NCBI GenBank assembly: GCA_017963875.1
Contig: JAGCTA010000467.1
Coordinates: forward strand, 1-6,089
Direction: 5' to 3'
Source: Victivallales bacterium
GTDB lineage: Bacteria > Verrucomicrobiota > Lentisphaeria > Oligosphaerales > Oligosphaeraceae
Length of the DNA: 6,089 nt
The translations under genes and the position numbers were made by a program. The notes below the pieces were generated by a model that saw only the letters and a list, made by a program, of their open reading frames with translations, ran no database searches and was not told where the DNA came from. This document shows, one piece after another, positions 1 through 5,942 of this stretch (position 1 is its first letter; the number at the start of each line of letters is the position of its first letter).

Positions 1-806
1 CCTGCAATATTGCCAAAACTCTGAAGGACATTCTGACGTGTCACCGCAATGTAAACCTGCTGCTGAGTGACACTAAAGGTATTGATGGTAACTTGGATAA
101 GATTGTCAACCCGCAGCAAATCACCGATCCGCGCGTACATCGCAGGTGCAACAGAGTCCAATTGATCAATCTTGTTCTTCTGAAGAATTGTCGATACCGA
201 TTTCAGATTCTGAAGACGAATGCCATTTTCAAGCAAGTAGTTCTCCAGATGGACATTGAAATCCGTCGAAAGATATTCAGGAGCATTGGGGACTCGAATG
301 ATTGGATAAAGGATGGCGCATTTGCCTACCTTGCGCGGGCGTGGACCAAGCCCGATCTGCGTCAGCATGTCCTTGAGTTGGTCCGCGACGGCATCAAGAC
401 TTTCAAATGTGTCAGACGCCTTCCTGTCGGAGATGATGTCCCCTGTCGAGGCGTCTACCATCATCAGGGAGACATTTATGCGTGAACCGAATTTTCCGAT
501 TGTCGGGACCAGCAGATACTTGACGGTTTTCAATTCCCCCATCTTGGCTTTCTGCGTTGTATTCAGGTTGACGAGGTCCGAACTGCATGTCAAGCCGATT
601 TCCGTCATCATCTGCTTCAACGCAGAACGCGAAATCAGTTCATAGCCGCCGTCCACCGTCGCCTCGAGCATTCCCCAGAACGCCTCGACATCTGTCGCGG
701 GAACGCCTCCCTTGACAACAGGCTCGGCGACTGCCAAACGGTCAGCGGCAAACACTTTTGCTGTAAAAATTGCCAGCAACACAAGAACCATCCATTTCAT
801 TTTCAT
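1..806 (-). CDS. Exported CsgG/LpoB-like protein with two tandem domains, C-terminus cut by window edge
   Basis: The reading frame is open from the ATG at 806 to position 1 with no stop, giving about 268 residues of an unfinished protein. The N-terminus is a Sec signal peptide: MKMKWM, a hydrophobic core, and probable cleavage after KVFA near residue 20. Residues about 24-150 have the layout of the CsgG/LpoB/TolB-N-like fold: a first strand (LAVAEP), a helix (FWGMLE), a strand and helix (YELISRSALKQMM), a helix and strand (KMGELKTVKYLLVPTIGKF), then a hairpin with DASTGDI. Residues about 162-269 repeat the plan (AILYPII, HLENYLLENG, ARIGDLLRVDNLIQVTINTF), so the protein seems to hold two copies. 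Family members act in the periplasm or outer membrane in secretion or as activators of peptidoglycan synthases; the role here is unknown. There is no lipobox cysteine, so it is probably soluble in the periplasm. It lies 113 bp downstream of another exported protein and may share its transcript. The frame is certain; family membership is by pattern only. Confidence 0.8.
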   Translation of the reverse strand, partial: MKMKWMVLVLLAIFTAKVFAADRLAVAEPVVKGGVPATDVEAFWGMLEATVDGGYELISRSALKQMMTEIGLTCSSDLVNLNTTQKAKMGELKTVKYLLVPTIGKFGSRINVSLMMVDASTGDIISDRKASDTFESLDAVADQLKDMLTQIGLGPRPRKVGKCAILYPIIRVPNAPEYLSTDFNVHLENYLLENGIRLQNLKSVSTILQKNKIDQLDSVAPAMYARIGDLLRVDNLIQVTINTFSVTQQQVYIAVTRQNVLQSFGNIA

Positions 807-811
807 TGAAG

Positions 812-818
812 CCCCTCC
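812..818 (-). promoter_or_regulatory. Ribosome binding site of the CsgG/LpoB-like gene
   Basis: On the minus strand the sequence GGAGGGG ends five bases before the ATG at 806. This selects 806 over the in-frame ATG codons at 800 and 791, and over the out-of-frame ATG at 820. Confidence 0.75.
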
Positions 819-919
819 ATTTAAGGATTAGTGGATTACCATTTGTGAGAAATTATCATTAAAAAACGTTTTCATTGAACATATAGCAAGCAGTCATTCC
901 TTTTTCTACTGCAATGCCA

Positions 920-2611
920 TTATTTTGTTTTCGCAAGCGCGATCCTGAATCCGATGCATTCATCATGAAAACTTGGCGTGGCAAAATCGCGGGCATACGA
1001 GCACGCATTGCTGGCGGCCTGGTTCCAACTTCCGCCACGATGAATCCGAAGCGGCTCCGCCTCCGCAGGTCCAGCAGGTTCGACCACTTTGTTCTCGGGA
1101 TACGTGCCGTACAAATCACGGCACCATTCAGAAACATTTCCATGCATGTCAAAGAAGCCCCACGCATTGGCACGGAAATGCCCCGCAGGAGCCACCTTGG
1201 CAAAGCCATCCTCCGTTCCCATGACATTGCCATACAACGGCAGAACAAGGTCATCATCGCCAAATGAATATGCACCTGTCGAATTTGCGCGGCAGGCGAA
1301 TTCCCATTGCGCCTCCGTTGGCAACGTAAACACATATCCCTCTGGGAGACGGCCAGCCAGATGTTCACGATTGGTCAACTTTCGGCAGAATAGCATCGCG
1401 TCATCCCAACTGATGTTTTCGACAGGATTGTCCAAAGACGTCTGGTCAAACGATGGATTCTTCTCCATTAGCGTGCTCCATTGTCGCTGGGTCACTTCCT
1501 TCGCGCCCAGCCAATAGCCATTGCGCAGTTCGACATCGTGCTGGATTTCGCCTGACTGGTCATTGAGCGAACGGCCCATCTTAAATGTACCTCCTCTCAC
1601 GAAGACAAAATCCATTGCGCCCTCCCCGTTGGCCCCAAATTCCACAGACCAGTTCTTTCGCAATTGTGGGCCTGCAACGGGCTGGAGTTCAATGAAGAAC
1701 TGCTTCTCCCCAAGCCAGTCGCAAGAATATTCTCCTGTGGCCACGCCATAATTCAAGGTACCTTGTGCATAGACGACGCGAAGTTTCACCTTGCTCCCTT
1801 TCGGCACATCCTTGTTAAAGGGCATGGTCTCCCATTCGCCATCGACATTAACCATGGCAGGGACTTCTGCACCGTTGAACATGGCTATGACCTTCAATGT
1901 CGTAACGGTGAATTTACGGACTTCAGCCAGTTTTTTATTCAACTGGGGATGGTCCGCCTTCAATTTTCTGCCGTTCTTCAGCACTTCCAGCGCATCCGCA
2001 TACTCACCTTTGTTGCAATGTTCTTCAGCACGTTCCAGGGTTTTCATGATTTGCGCATCCACCAGTTTGCCAACGGCTTCCTCTGCATCTTCAAGGAATT
2101 TCAGTGCGCCTTTCATATCCCCGTTCTCAAACGGTTCGGTGGCTTTCTTCAACACAGAAGTCACAGAGGAAACCGTCTGGTCAGTAATTGCCACTCCGAG
2201 TTGATCGCATAATTCAAGAAGAATATCCAATATCTGACGCGTTTTCCCAAGATAATCCGCACGTGATTTTTCATTGGCTTCAAGCCACGCCAGTTCCGCC
2301 TTGGCCTTGTCCAGTTCCTTTTGTACGGCATCATAATCCGCGGGATTTCCGTTAAGAAACACCGCAGCCTTCTCTGCGGCCTCCTTCGCCATGTCAAAAT
2401 GCCTTCCAAACGTCTGCGTCCTTTCAAAATTTGTTTTATCGAGTTCAGCGATATCCTTTTGCAACTCAATCAGTTCACGGCTCTTCAACGTTCTGAGGCC
2501 GCTATTGCCCTTGACCGTCACGTTCACCGTCTGCGCAGAGCAAAACAACGCCACGCACACGAAAAAAGCGAATGCAAATTTGAAAAAACAGTTCATACAA
2601 TTCATTTTCAT
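920..2611 (-). CDS. Exported coiled-coil/TPR-like protein with C-terminal FGE (SUMF1)-fold domain
   Basis: This 563-residue protein begins with a Sec signal peptide rich in Phe and Cys, probably cleaved after FCSA at residue 26. Residues 40-130 are charged and helical (coiled coil). Residues about 160-232 are helical with a TPR-like stretch (EEHCNKGEYADALEVLKNGR). Residues about 235-312 look like a small beta domain with some PEGA-like character (FNGAEVPAMVNVDG). Residues about 331-560 are an FGE-sulfatase domain: RGGTFKMG (339-346), EVTQRQW (372-378), NPVENISW (395-402), LPTEAQWEFACR (430-441), MHGNVSEW (489-496), RGGSW (525-529) and IGFR (553-556). True formylglycine-generating enzymes have two catalytic cysteines just after the GGS motif. 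Ungapped alignment puts Q531 and A536 there, with a cysteine only at 537, so sulfatase activation is unlikely; a structural or binding role is more probable. No sulfatase gene is nearby. The start at 2611 has only a weak Shine-Dalgarno match, but it places the signal peptide correctly. Confidence 0.92.
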   Translation of the reverse strand: MKMNCMNCFFKFAFAFFVCVALFCSAQTVNVTVKGNSGLRTLKSRELIELQKDIAELDKTNFERTQTFGRHFDMAKEAAEKAAVFLNGNPADYDAVQKELDKAKAELAWLEANEKSRADYLGKTRQILDILLELCDQLGVAITDQTVSSVTSVLKKATEPFENGDMKGALKFLEDAEEAVGKLVDAQIMKTLERAEEHCNKGEYADALEVLKNGRKLKADHPQLNKKLAEVRKFTVTTLKVIAMFNGAEVPAMVNVDGEWETMPFNKDVPKGSKVKLRVVYAQGTLNYGVATGEYSCDWLGEKQFFIELQPVAGPQLRKNWSVEFGANGEGAMDFVFVRGGTFKMGRSLNDQSGEIQHDVELRNGYWLGAKEVTQRQWSTLMEKNPSFDQTSLDNPVENISWDDAMLFCRKLTNREHLAGRLPEGYVFTLPTEAQWEFACRANSTGAYSFGDDDLVLPLYGNVMGTEDGFAKVAPAGHFRANAWGFFDMHGNVSEWCRDLYGTYPENKVVEPAGPAEAEPLRIHRGGSWNQAASNACSYARDFATPSFHDECIGFRIALAKTK

Positions 2612-2716
2612 GATGTTTTCGGTTTTTCCCGCCTGAGTCAGCGGTACGTTCCTTCGTTTTCTTTTGTTTTCACCTGATTGCCGCCTGGAACCACGCAGAT
2701 TCAGGCGTAAAAATCA

Positions 2717-2745
2717 AAAATAATATAATATCAAAAGAAAGACAA
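2717..2745 (-). promoter_or_regulatory. Possible promoter for the FGE-fold gene
   Basis: The spacer between the exonuclease stop and the start at 2611 is strongly AT-rich around 2710-2760. On the minus strand TTGTCT (2745-2740) and TATTTT (2722-2717) are 17 bases apart, about 100 bases upstream of the start codon. Overlapping alternatives such as TATTAT and TATATT occur in the same tract with poorer spacing. The call rests on a loose consensus match and base composition only. Confidence 0.3.
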
Positions 2746-2800
2746 TACTAATTCTGCAAGTCGTTTTTTTCTCACTAAATCATACCTGTTTTTCATGATT

Positions 2801-3694
2801 TTATAGCAACGAAAGTTGCGAGTCATTCTTCATTCCATCCTCCAACGGTTTTAAAAGTGATTTAAACCCCTGTTCCGCAGCCAATTCACGCAATTTCGAC
2901 CATTCAGGCCTCTTTCTCCGAATGCATTCCATGCCACTCCAGTTCGGGGGAAGTTCCGTATCCAGCGACACAAGCGAGACATTTCTCTTCAGCAGTTCTC
3001 TGGCTGCATCCAAGTTGGCCTTCACTTTTGTGGATTTCACCTTGTCAAGATTCGCAAGAATGCCCTCCAGACTTCCATGTTCCATCAGCAGCGACGCGGC
3101 TGTCTTCGGACCGATTCCCTCAACGCCACGAATGTTATCTACTGTATCGCCGACCAACGCCAGATAGTCGCGCAGTTTCGACGGCGGAACGCCGAATTTC
3201 TGGACGATGTCCTCCGCATGGGTCTCCTCCCATTTTCCGCCCGAAGCAGACAGAATCAGTTGGATTTCAGGACAGTCAATCAACTGTGCGATGTCCTTGT
3301 CATGGGTTATGATGCTCACTGGCCGCCCTTCCCTGACCGCAGTCACTGCGGCAATGAGGTCATCCGCCTCCACGCCTTCGTTTTCAAGCAGATTCCAGCC
3401 AAACAGCGTCATCCACTCCTTGATAGGCTCGATTTGAGCGCGAAGGTCCTCTGGCATCGGAGCGCGCTGCATCTTGTATTCGGGCAACAACTCCTTGCGC
3501 CGCCTAGAACCGCCCTTGTCAAAGCAAACGGCACCGTATGCGGACGGCTGGGTCTTGTCAAGCAAGAGCAACAACCGTGCGATTCCATAAAGTGCGTTGA
3601 CAGGTTCGCCCTTGCTGTTGGTCAGCGTGTTCTTCATCGCATAGTAGCAGCGGAAAATCTGAGAATAAGCATCAATCAAAATGATATTGTCCAT
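2801..3694 (-). CDS. Stand-alone 5'-3' exonuclease (DNA polymerase I N-terminal type, YpcP-like)
   Basis: This 297-residue protein matches the 5' nuclease domain of DNA polymerase I along its whole length and ends about where that domain ends, with no 3'-5' exonuclease or polymerase part. Family members remove RNA primers and 5' flaps during lagging-strand synthesis and repair. The metal-binding acidic residues all appear present: D8 (LIDAYS), D59 (CFDKGG), E109, D111 and D112 (GVEADD), D132 and D134 (THDKD), D183 and D186 (VGDTVDN). The basic arch motif EYKMQR (72-77) and a helix-hairpin-helix (GVEGIGPKTAASLL, 190-203) follow the usual order. THDKD replaces the common TGDKD. Length matches stand-alone enzymes such as B. 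subtilis YpcP (about 296 residues), so it is a natural single-domain protein and not a broken polA. The frame ends at a TAA and only an AT-rich spacer follows. Because the metal ligands are intact, it does not resemble E. coli Xni, which lacks several of them. Confidence 0.93.
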   Translation of the reverse strand: MDNIILIDAYSQIFRCYYAMKNTLTNSKGEPVNALYGIARLLLLLDKTQPSAYGAVCFDKGGSRRRKELLPEYKMQRAPMPEDLRAQIEPIKEWMTLFGWNLLENEGVEADDLIAAVTAVREGRPVSIITHDKDIAQLIDCPEIQLILSASGGKWEETHAEDIVQKFGVPPSKLRDYLALVGDTVDNIRGVEGIGPKTAASLLMEHGSLEGILANLDKVKSTKVKANLDAARELLKRNVSLVSLDTELPPNWSGMECIRRKRPEWSKLRELAAEQGFKSLLKPLEDGMKNDSQLSLL

Positions 3695-3702
3695 GAGTTA
3701 TG

Positions 3703-3710
3703 TCCCCTTT
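3703..3710 (-). promoter_or_regulatory. Ribosome binding site of the exonuclease gene
   Basis: On the minus strand AAAGGGGA lies eight bases before the ATG at 3694. It supports that start, and the resulting N-terminus (MDNIILIDAY) matches the usual beginning of this nuclease fold. Confidence 0.7.
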
Positions 3711-3790
3711 CAGGATTTATTTTGAAAAGAAAACCACGCCAGCCGTTTTCCCATCGCTCTTCTTCGCAATTCACTCTTGTCGTTTGCCTT

Positions 3791-3866
3791 GTTCCATGTC
3801 TATGCAGTTGAACCGCTGATAACACATTTTGTGCGTTAACGGCGGTTCAGTTTTTCTTCATGGAAC
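3791..3866. repeat. Nested 76-bp imperfect palindrome
   Basis: The outer arms are GTTCCATG (3791-3798) and CATGGAAC (3859-3866), a perfect 8-bp inverted repeat. Inside them, separated by 10 and 9 unpaired bases, is a long hairpin: 3809-3826 pairs with 3832-3849, with only two mismatches (3819/3839, 3824/3834), one T-G pair and a 5-base loop. The inner hairpin begins TGAACCGC and ends GCGGTTCA. On the plus strand it is followed by G and then five T (3851-3855), like an intrinsic terminator, but no plus-strand gene is present to be terminated. On the minus strand no T-run follows it. Confidence 0.75.
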
Positions 3867-3891
3867 GCTTTATTCCCACAGAGGGCAGGTT

Positions 3892-3908
3892 CGACCTCTT
3901 CGAGGTCG
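3892..3908. repeat. Perfect short hairpin with CTTCG apex
   Basis: CGACCTC (3892-3898) and GAGGTCG (3902-3908) form a perfect 7-bp stem around a 3-base loop. The minus-strand apex is C-GAA-G, a known exceptionally stable DNA triloop; the plus-strand apex reads CTTCG. Confidence 0.8.
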
Positions 3909-3929
3909 GAATCCTTTGATGGTGAATTC

Positions 3930-3958
3930 CCCCAGGTTTCGCTTCGCTCAACCTGGGG
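3930..3958. repeat. Strong 9-bp hairpin with TTCG in the loop centre
   Basis: CCCCAGGTT (3930-3938) and AACCTGGGG (3950-3958) form a perfect 9-bp stem with an 11-base loop. The loop centre reads GCTTCGC, the complement of GCGAAGC, which is a well-known very stable DNA mini-hairpin. Confidence 0.85.
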
Positions 3959-4013
3959 TTACTGATATTTGACCCCTTCGGGGGTCTTACTGACATTTGC
4001 CCCCTACGGCGTC
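3959..4013. repeat. Tandem pair of about 28-bp units, the first a perfect UUCG hairpin
   Basis: Two units lie directly end to end: 3959-3986 and 3987-4013. Both start TTACTGA, then T or C, then ATTTG, followed by a C-run, a TNCG tetramer and a G-rich end. In the first unit GACCCC (3971-3976) and GGGGTC (3981-3986) form a perfect stem closed by TTCG. The second unit has TACG at the same place, but its stem is largely degenerate. Confidence 0.75.
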
Positions 4014-4049
4014 TTTGCACAGTCTCGTTGACATGCTGCAATTATAGAC

Positions 4050-4066
4050 CTCTATGTGGAATAGAG
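4050..4066. repeat. Short perfect inverted repeat downstream of gpmI
   Basis: CTCTAT (4050-4055) and ATAGAG (4061-4066) are perfect 6-bp arms around a 5-base loop. On the minus strand it lies just upstream of a TATAAT at 4046-4041. It could be an operator, a weak transcript-end hairpin, or chance; no T-run follows. Confidence 0.4.
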
Positions 4067-4080
4067 CGTCATGGAAAGAT

Positions 4081-4103
4081 TGCCCTAGAGTTACCAGCGG
4101 GCA
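4081..4103 (-). terminator. Weak possible terminator hairpin after gpmI
   Basis: Read on the minus strand six bases past the TAA of gpmI, TGCCC (4103-4099) and GGGCA (4085-4081) can pair, with a further CTGG/CTAG pairing inside. The following bases are ATCTTTCC, a poor U-tract. Position favours a terminator, strength does not. Confidence 0.28.
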
Positions 4104-4108
4104 GTCGT

Positions 4109-5758
4109 TTATTTTTTCACAAGAACGCTTGGGTCGTAGTCGGCGGGTGCCTCATAGCCAAGAAGGTTGATGCAGGTCGCGGCGATGGAACTGATGCCCA
4201 GGCCGCTGCGCAACTCCTTGGCATAATCGTCCTTGAACTCAGGGTCATAGACAATGCAGGGAACGGGATTCAATGAATGCGCTGTCTTGACCTTCGGCTT
4301 GCCGTCTTCCATGGCGACAGAACCGTCTTTCTTGTTATGCTCATACATATCGTCTGCATTCCCGTGGTCAGCCGTGATGACCAGCACGCCGCCTGCCTTC
4401 TCAACGGCCGCCTTGATTCTCCCGATGCACAAATCGACGCATTCCACGCCTATCTGCGCCGCCTGATAAACGCCTGTATGGCCGACCATGTCGCCATTCG
4501 GGAAGTTGCAGCGAATGAAATCATACTTGCCACTTTCGATGCCCTTCAGCACCACATCGGTGATTTCCGCGCCTTTCATCCATGGACGCTGTTCAAAAGG
4601 AATGACATCCGAGGGAACTTCCACATAATCCTCAAGCGCCTCGTCAATCTTTCCAGAACGATTGCCATTGTAGAAATACGTCACATGACCGTATTTCTGA
4701 GTTTCAGAGCATGCCAGTGTCTTAAGCCCGAGCGCACACAGATATTCGCCCTGCACACGGTCAATCGACGGCGGAGAGGTCAGGAAACGACGCGGGACAT
4801 GCAAGTCGCCGTCATATTCCATCATGCCTGCATAGACGACAGACGGACGGCGGACACGGTCAAATTTATCAAAGTCATCCTCTTCAAAAGCCGCCGTGAT
4901 TTCCAGTGCGCGGTCGCCGCGGAAGTTGAAGTACACGACGCTGTCGCCATCTTCGATGGTACCCACAGGGCGGCCATTTTCTGCAATGACGAACGCCCCC
5001 AGGTCCTGATCGATGGCACCAGTTTCTTTGCGGTAGGTTTCGATAGCCTCATGGGCACTTGTGAACTGGCGTCCCTCGCCGAGGACATGAGTTTTCCAGC
5101 CACGCTCAACCATTGCCCAGTTGGCATTGTAACGGTCCATGGTAATGAACATACGGCCGCCGCCCGACGCGATTCGCGCATCGCACCCCTTCGCCTGAAG
5201 CCCTTTGAGGAACTCCTCGAAAGGATCGACGTATTCAAGCGCCGATGTTTCGCCGACATCACGTCCGTCAAGCAGGATATGCACCCTGATTTTCTTTGCG
5301 CCTTCCTGTGCCGCCTGCTCCATCATCGCCTTCAGATGGTCAATGTGCGAATGGACATTGCCATCTGAAAACAGCCCGATGAAATGCAGCGTGCTGTTAT
5401 GCTCCACGACGTTGCCGCTGATTTCCTTCCATGCCTGGCCACGGAACATTTCGCCGCAAGCAATGGCACTGCTGACCAGTTTGGCACCCTGGTCAAAGAC
5501 ACGCCCCGAACCAATGGCGTTGTGACCGACTTCCGAGTTGCCCATGTCGGCATCGCTTGGAAGCCCGACAGCCTGCCCATGCGCCTTCAGGCGCGTATTC
5601 GGACAATTGGCAAGCAGCCAGTCAAGCGTCGGTTTGTATGCACTCGCCACGGCATCGCCTTCCTTGAATTTCCCAAATCCCACGCCATCCATGATGACAA
5701 GCACAACAGGCCCCCTGCGGCCCTTGAACCAAGTGGCTTTCGTCAGTTTTTCAGCCAT
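4109..5758 (-). CDS. gpmI: 2,3-bisphosphoglycerate-independent phosphoglycerate mutase, long plant-type form
   Basis: This 549-residue cytoplasmic enzyme interconverts 3- and 2-phosphoglycerate in glycolysis and gluconeogenesis using two Mn2+ ions and a phosphoserine intermediate. Visible active-site elements are D24 (MDGVGFG), the phosphoacceptor S75 in MGNSEVGHN, H136 in DGNVHSH, DGRD (164-167), R280 and R283 in FRGDR, K355 in SETQKYGH, D423 and H427 in NGDMVGHTG, D464 and H465 in TADHGNAD, and H494 in KTAHS. The length exceeds the usual bacterial form of about 510 residues. The stretches GMMEYDGDL, FYNGNRSG and DYVEVPSDV resemble the plant-type branch, where typical bacterial enzymes have FFNGG. 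The frame is open 30 codons further upstream to 5848, but AGGAG before 5758 and the lack of family similarity in those codons (AAAWSWGNRD...) set the start at 5758. It follows a kinase gene that has its own terminator and probably has its own promoter. Confidence 0.96.
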   Translation of the reverse strand: MAEKLTKATWFKGRRGPVVLVIMDGVGFGKFKEGDAVASAYKPTLDWLLANCPNTRLKAHGQAVGLPSDADMGNSEVGHNAIGSGRVFDQGAKLVSSAIACGEMFRGQAWKEISGNVVEHNSTLHFIGLFSDGNVHSHIDHLKAMMEQAAQEGAKKIRVHILLDGRDVGETSALEYVDPFEEFLKGLQAKGCDARIASGGGRMFITMDRYNANWAMVERGWKTHVLGEGRQFTSAHEAIETYRKETGAIDQDLGAFVIAENGRPVGTIEDGDSVVYFNFRGDRALEITAAFEEDDFDKFDRVRRPSVVYAGMMEYDGDLHVPRRFLTSPPSIDRVQGEYLCALGLKTLACSETQKYGHVTYFYNGNRSGKIDEALEDYVEVPSDVIPFEQRPWMKGAEITDVVLKGIESGKYDFIRCNFPNGDMVGHTGVYQAAQIGVECVDLCIGRIKAAVEKAGGVLVITADHGNADDMYEHNKKDGSVAMEDGKPKVKTAHSLNPVPCIVYDPEFKDDYAKELRSGLGISSIAATCINLLGYEAPADYDPSVLVKK

Positions 5759-5764
5759 AAAATG

Positions 5765-5769
5765 CTCCT
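5765..5769 (-). promoter_or_regulatory. Ribosome binding site that fixes the gpmI start
   Basis: AGGAG on the minus strand sits six bases before the ATG at 5758. No comparable site precedes the upstream in-frame ATG at 5848, so the shorter protein is preferred. Confidence 0.8.
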
Positions 5770-5770
5770 G

Positions 5771-5787
5771 GTGGCTTCTTTCGCCAC
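5771..5787 (-). promoter_or_regulatory. Small hairpin next to the gpmI ribosome binding site
   Basis: GTGGC and GCCAC form a perfect 5-bp stem with a 7-base loop, and the stem ends one base before AGGAG. It may shape the 5' end of the message or influence ribosome access. It is short and could be chance. Confidence 0.35.
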
Positions 5788-5816
5788 AATATAATTGCCG
5801 CTGTCGCGACGGCCAG
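5788..5816 (-). promoter_or_regulatory. Possible gpmI promoter
   Basis: On the minus strand CTGGCC (5816-5811) is followed after 17 bases by TATATT (5793-5788), about 30 bases before the start codon. The -10 is good, the -35 poor. A promoter is expected here because the preceding gene ends in a terminator at 5885-5924. The spacer also holds the palindrome GTCGCGAC. Confidence 0.35.
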
Positions 5817-5884
5817 TCACGGTTTCCCCATGACCATGCCGCAGCCAAACAGCCTTTCTAACACCTGATTTCCAATCTACTCTC

Positions 5885-5924
5885 AAAAAGCGCCGCCCTG
5901 AAGCCTCAACGGAATCAGAACGGC
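5885..5924 (-). terminator. Intrinsic terminator of the upstream kinase gene
   Basis: On the minus strand GCCGTTCTGA (5924-5915) pairs with TCAGGGCGGC (5901-5892), a 10-bp stem with two G-T pairs that can be extended inside the loop by CC/GG. GC and then TTTTT (5889-5885) follow directly. It lies 18 bases beyond the kinase stop codon. Confidence 0.75.
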
Positions 5925-5942
5925 ATTAACATTCAAGCGAAC

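Larger units (their letters stand above)
3695..4108. other. Gene-free interval of 414 bp filled with inverted repeats
   Basis: No credible gene lies between the gpmI stop and the exonuclease start. Positions 3791-4066 contain the palindromic structures listed separately. Positions 3711-3790 hold nothing I recognise except presumed leader sequence of the exonuclease transcript. A minus-strand TATAAT occurs at 4046-4041 but has no fitting -35 hexamer. A 64-codon frame (3847-4041, TTG start) exists, but its codons are simply the hairpin arms. Confidence 0.7.

Noticed and set aside
889..912. GCAGT/ACTGC inverted repeat after the FGE-fold gene as a terminator
   Set aside because: A 5-bp stem with a loop of more than ten bases and no T-run following on the minus strand is too weak.
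920..2611. Active sulfatase-maturating enzyme
   Set aside because: The catalytic cysteine positions are Gln and Ala, and no sulfatase gene is in the window.
2777..2801. Inverted repeat AAATCAT/ATGATTT after the exonuclease as its terminator
   Set aside because: The stem is only A-T rich 7 bp, and on the minus strand no T-run follows. The nearby GCAAC/GTTGC stem at 2806-2819 also lacks one.
3077..3811. 244-codon plus-strand frame antisense to the exonuclease
   Set aside because: It overlaps a gene with a full set of catalytic motifs, has no ribosome binding site, and its peptide is not recognisable.
3892..4013. CRISPR array
   Set aside because: The repeats are hairpins of different sequence with no regular spacers and no cas genes nearby.
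3847..4041. 64-codon minus-strand frame (TTG start) between gpmI and the exonuclease
   Set aside because: It has no ribosome binding site and its codons are the arms of the hairpin cluster; the peptide is basic and low in hydrophobic residues, like a translated repeat.
4277..5368. 363-codon plus-strand frame antisense to gpmI
   Set aside because: It lies wholly inside a certain gene and its peptide has no recognisable motifs; long antisense frames are common opposite codon-biased genes.
5759..5848. N-terminal extension of GpmI to the ATG at 5848
   Set aside because: A strong AGGAG sits just before 5758, the added residues do not resemble the family, and the extension would cover the promoter region.
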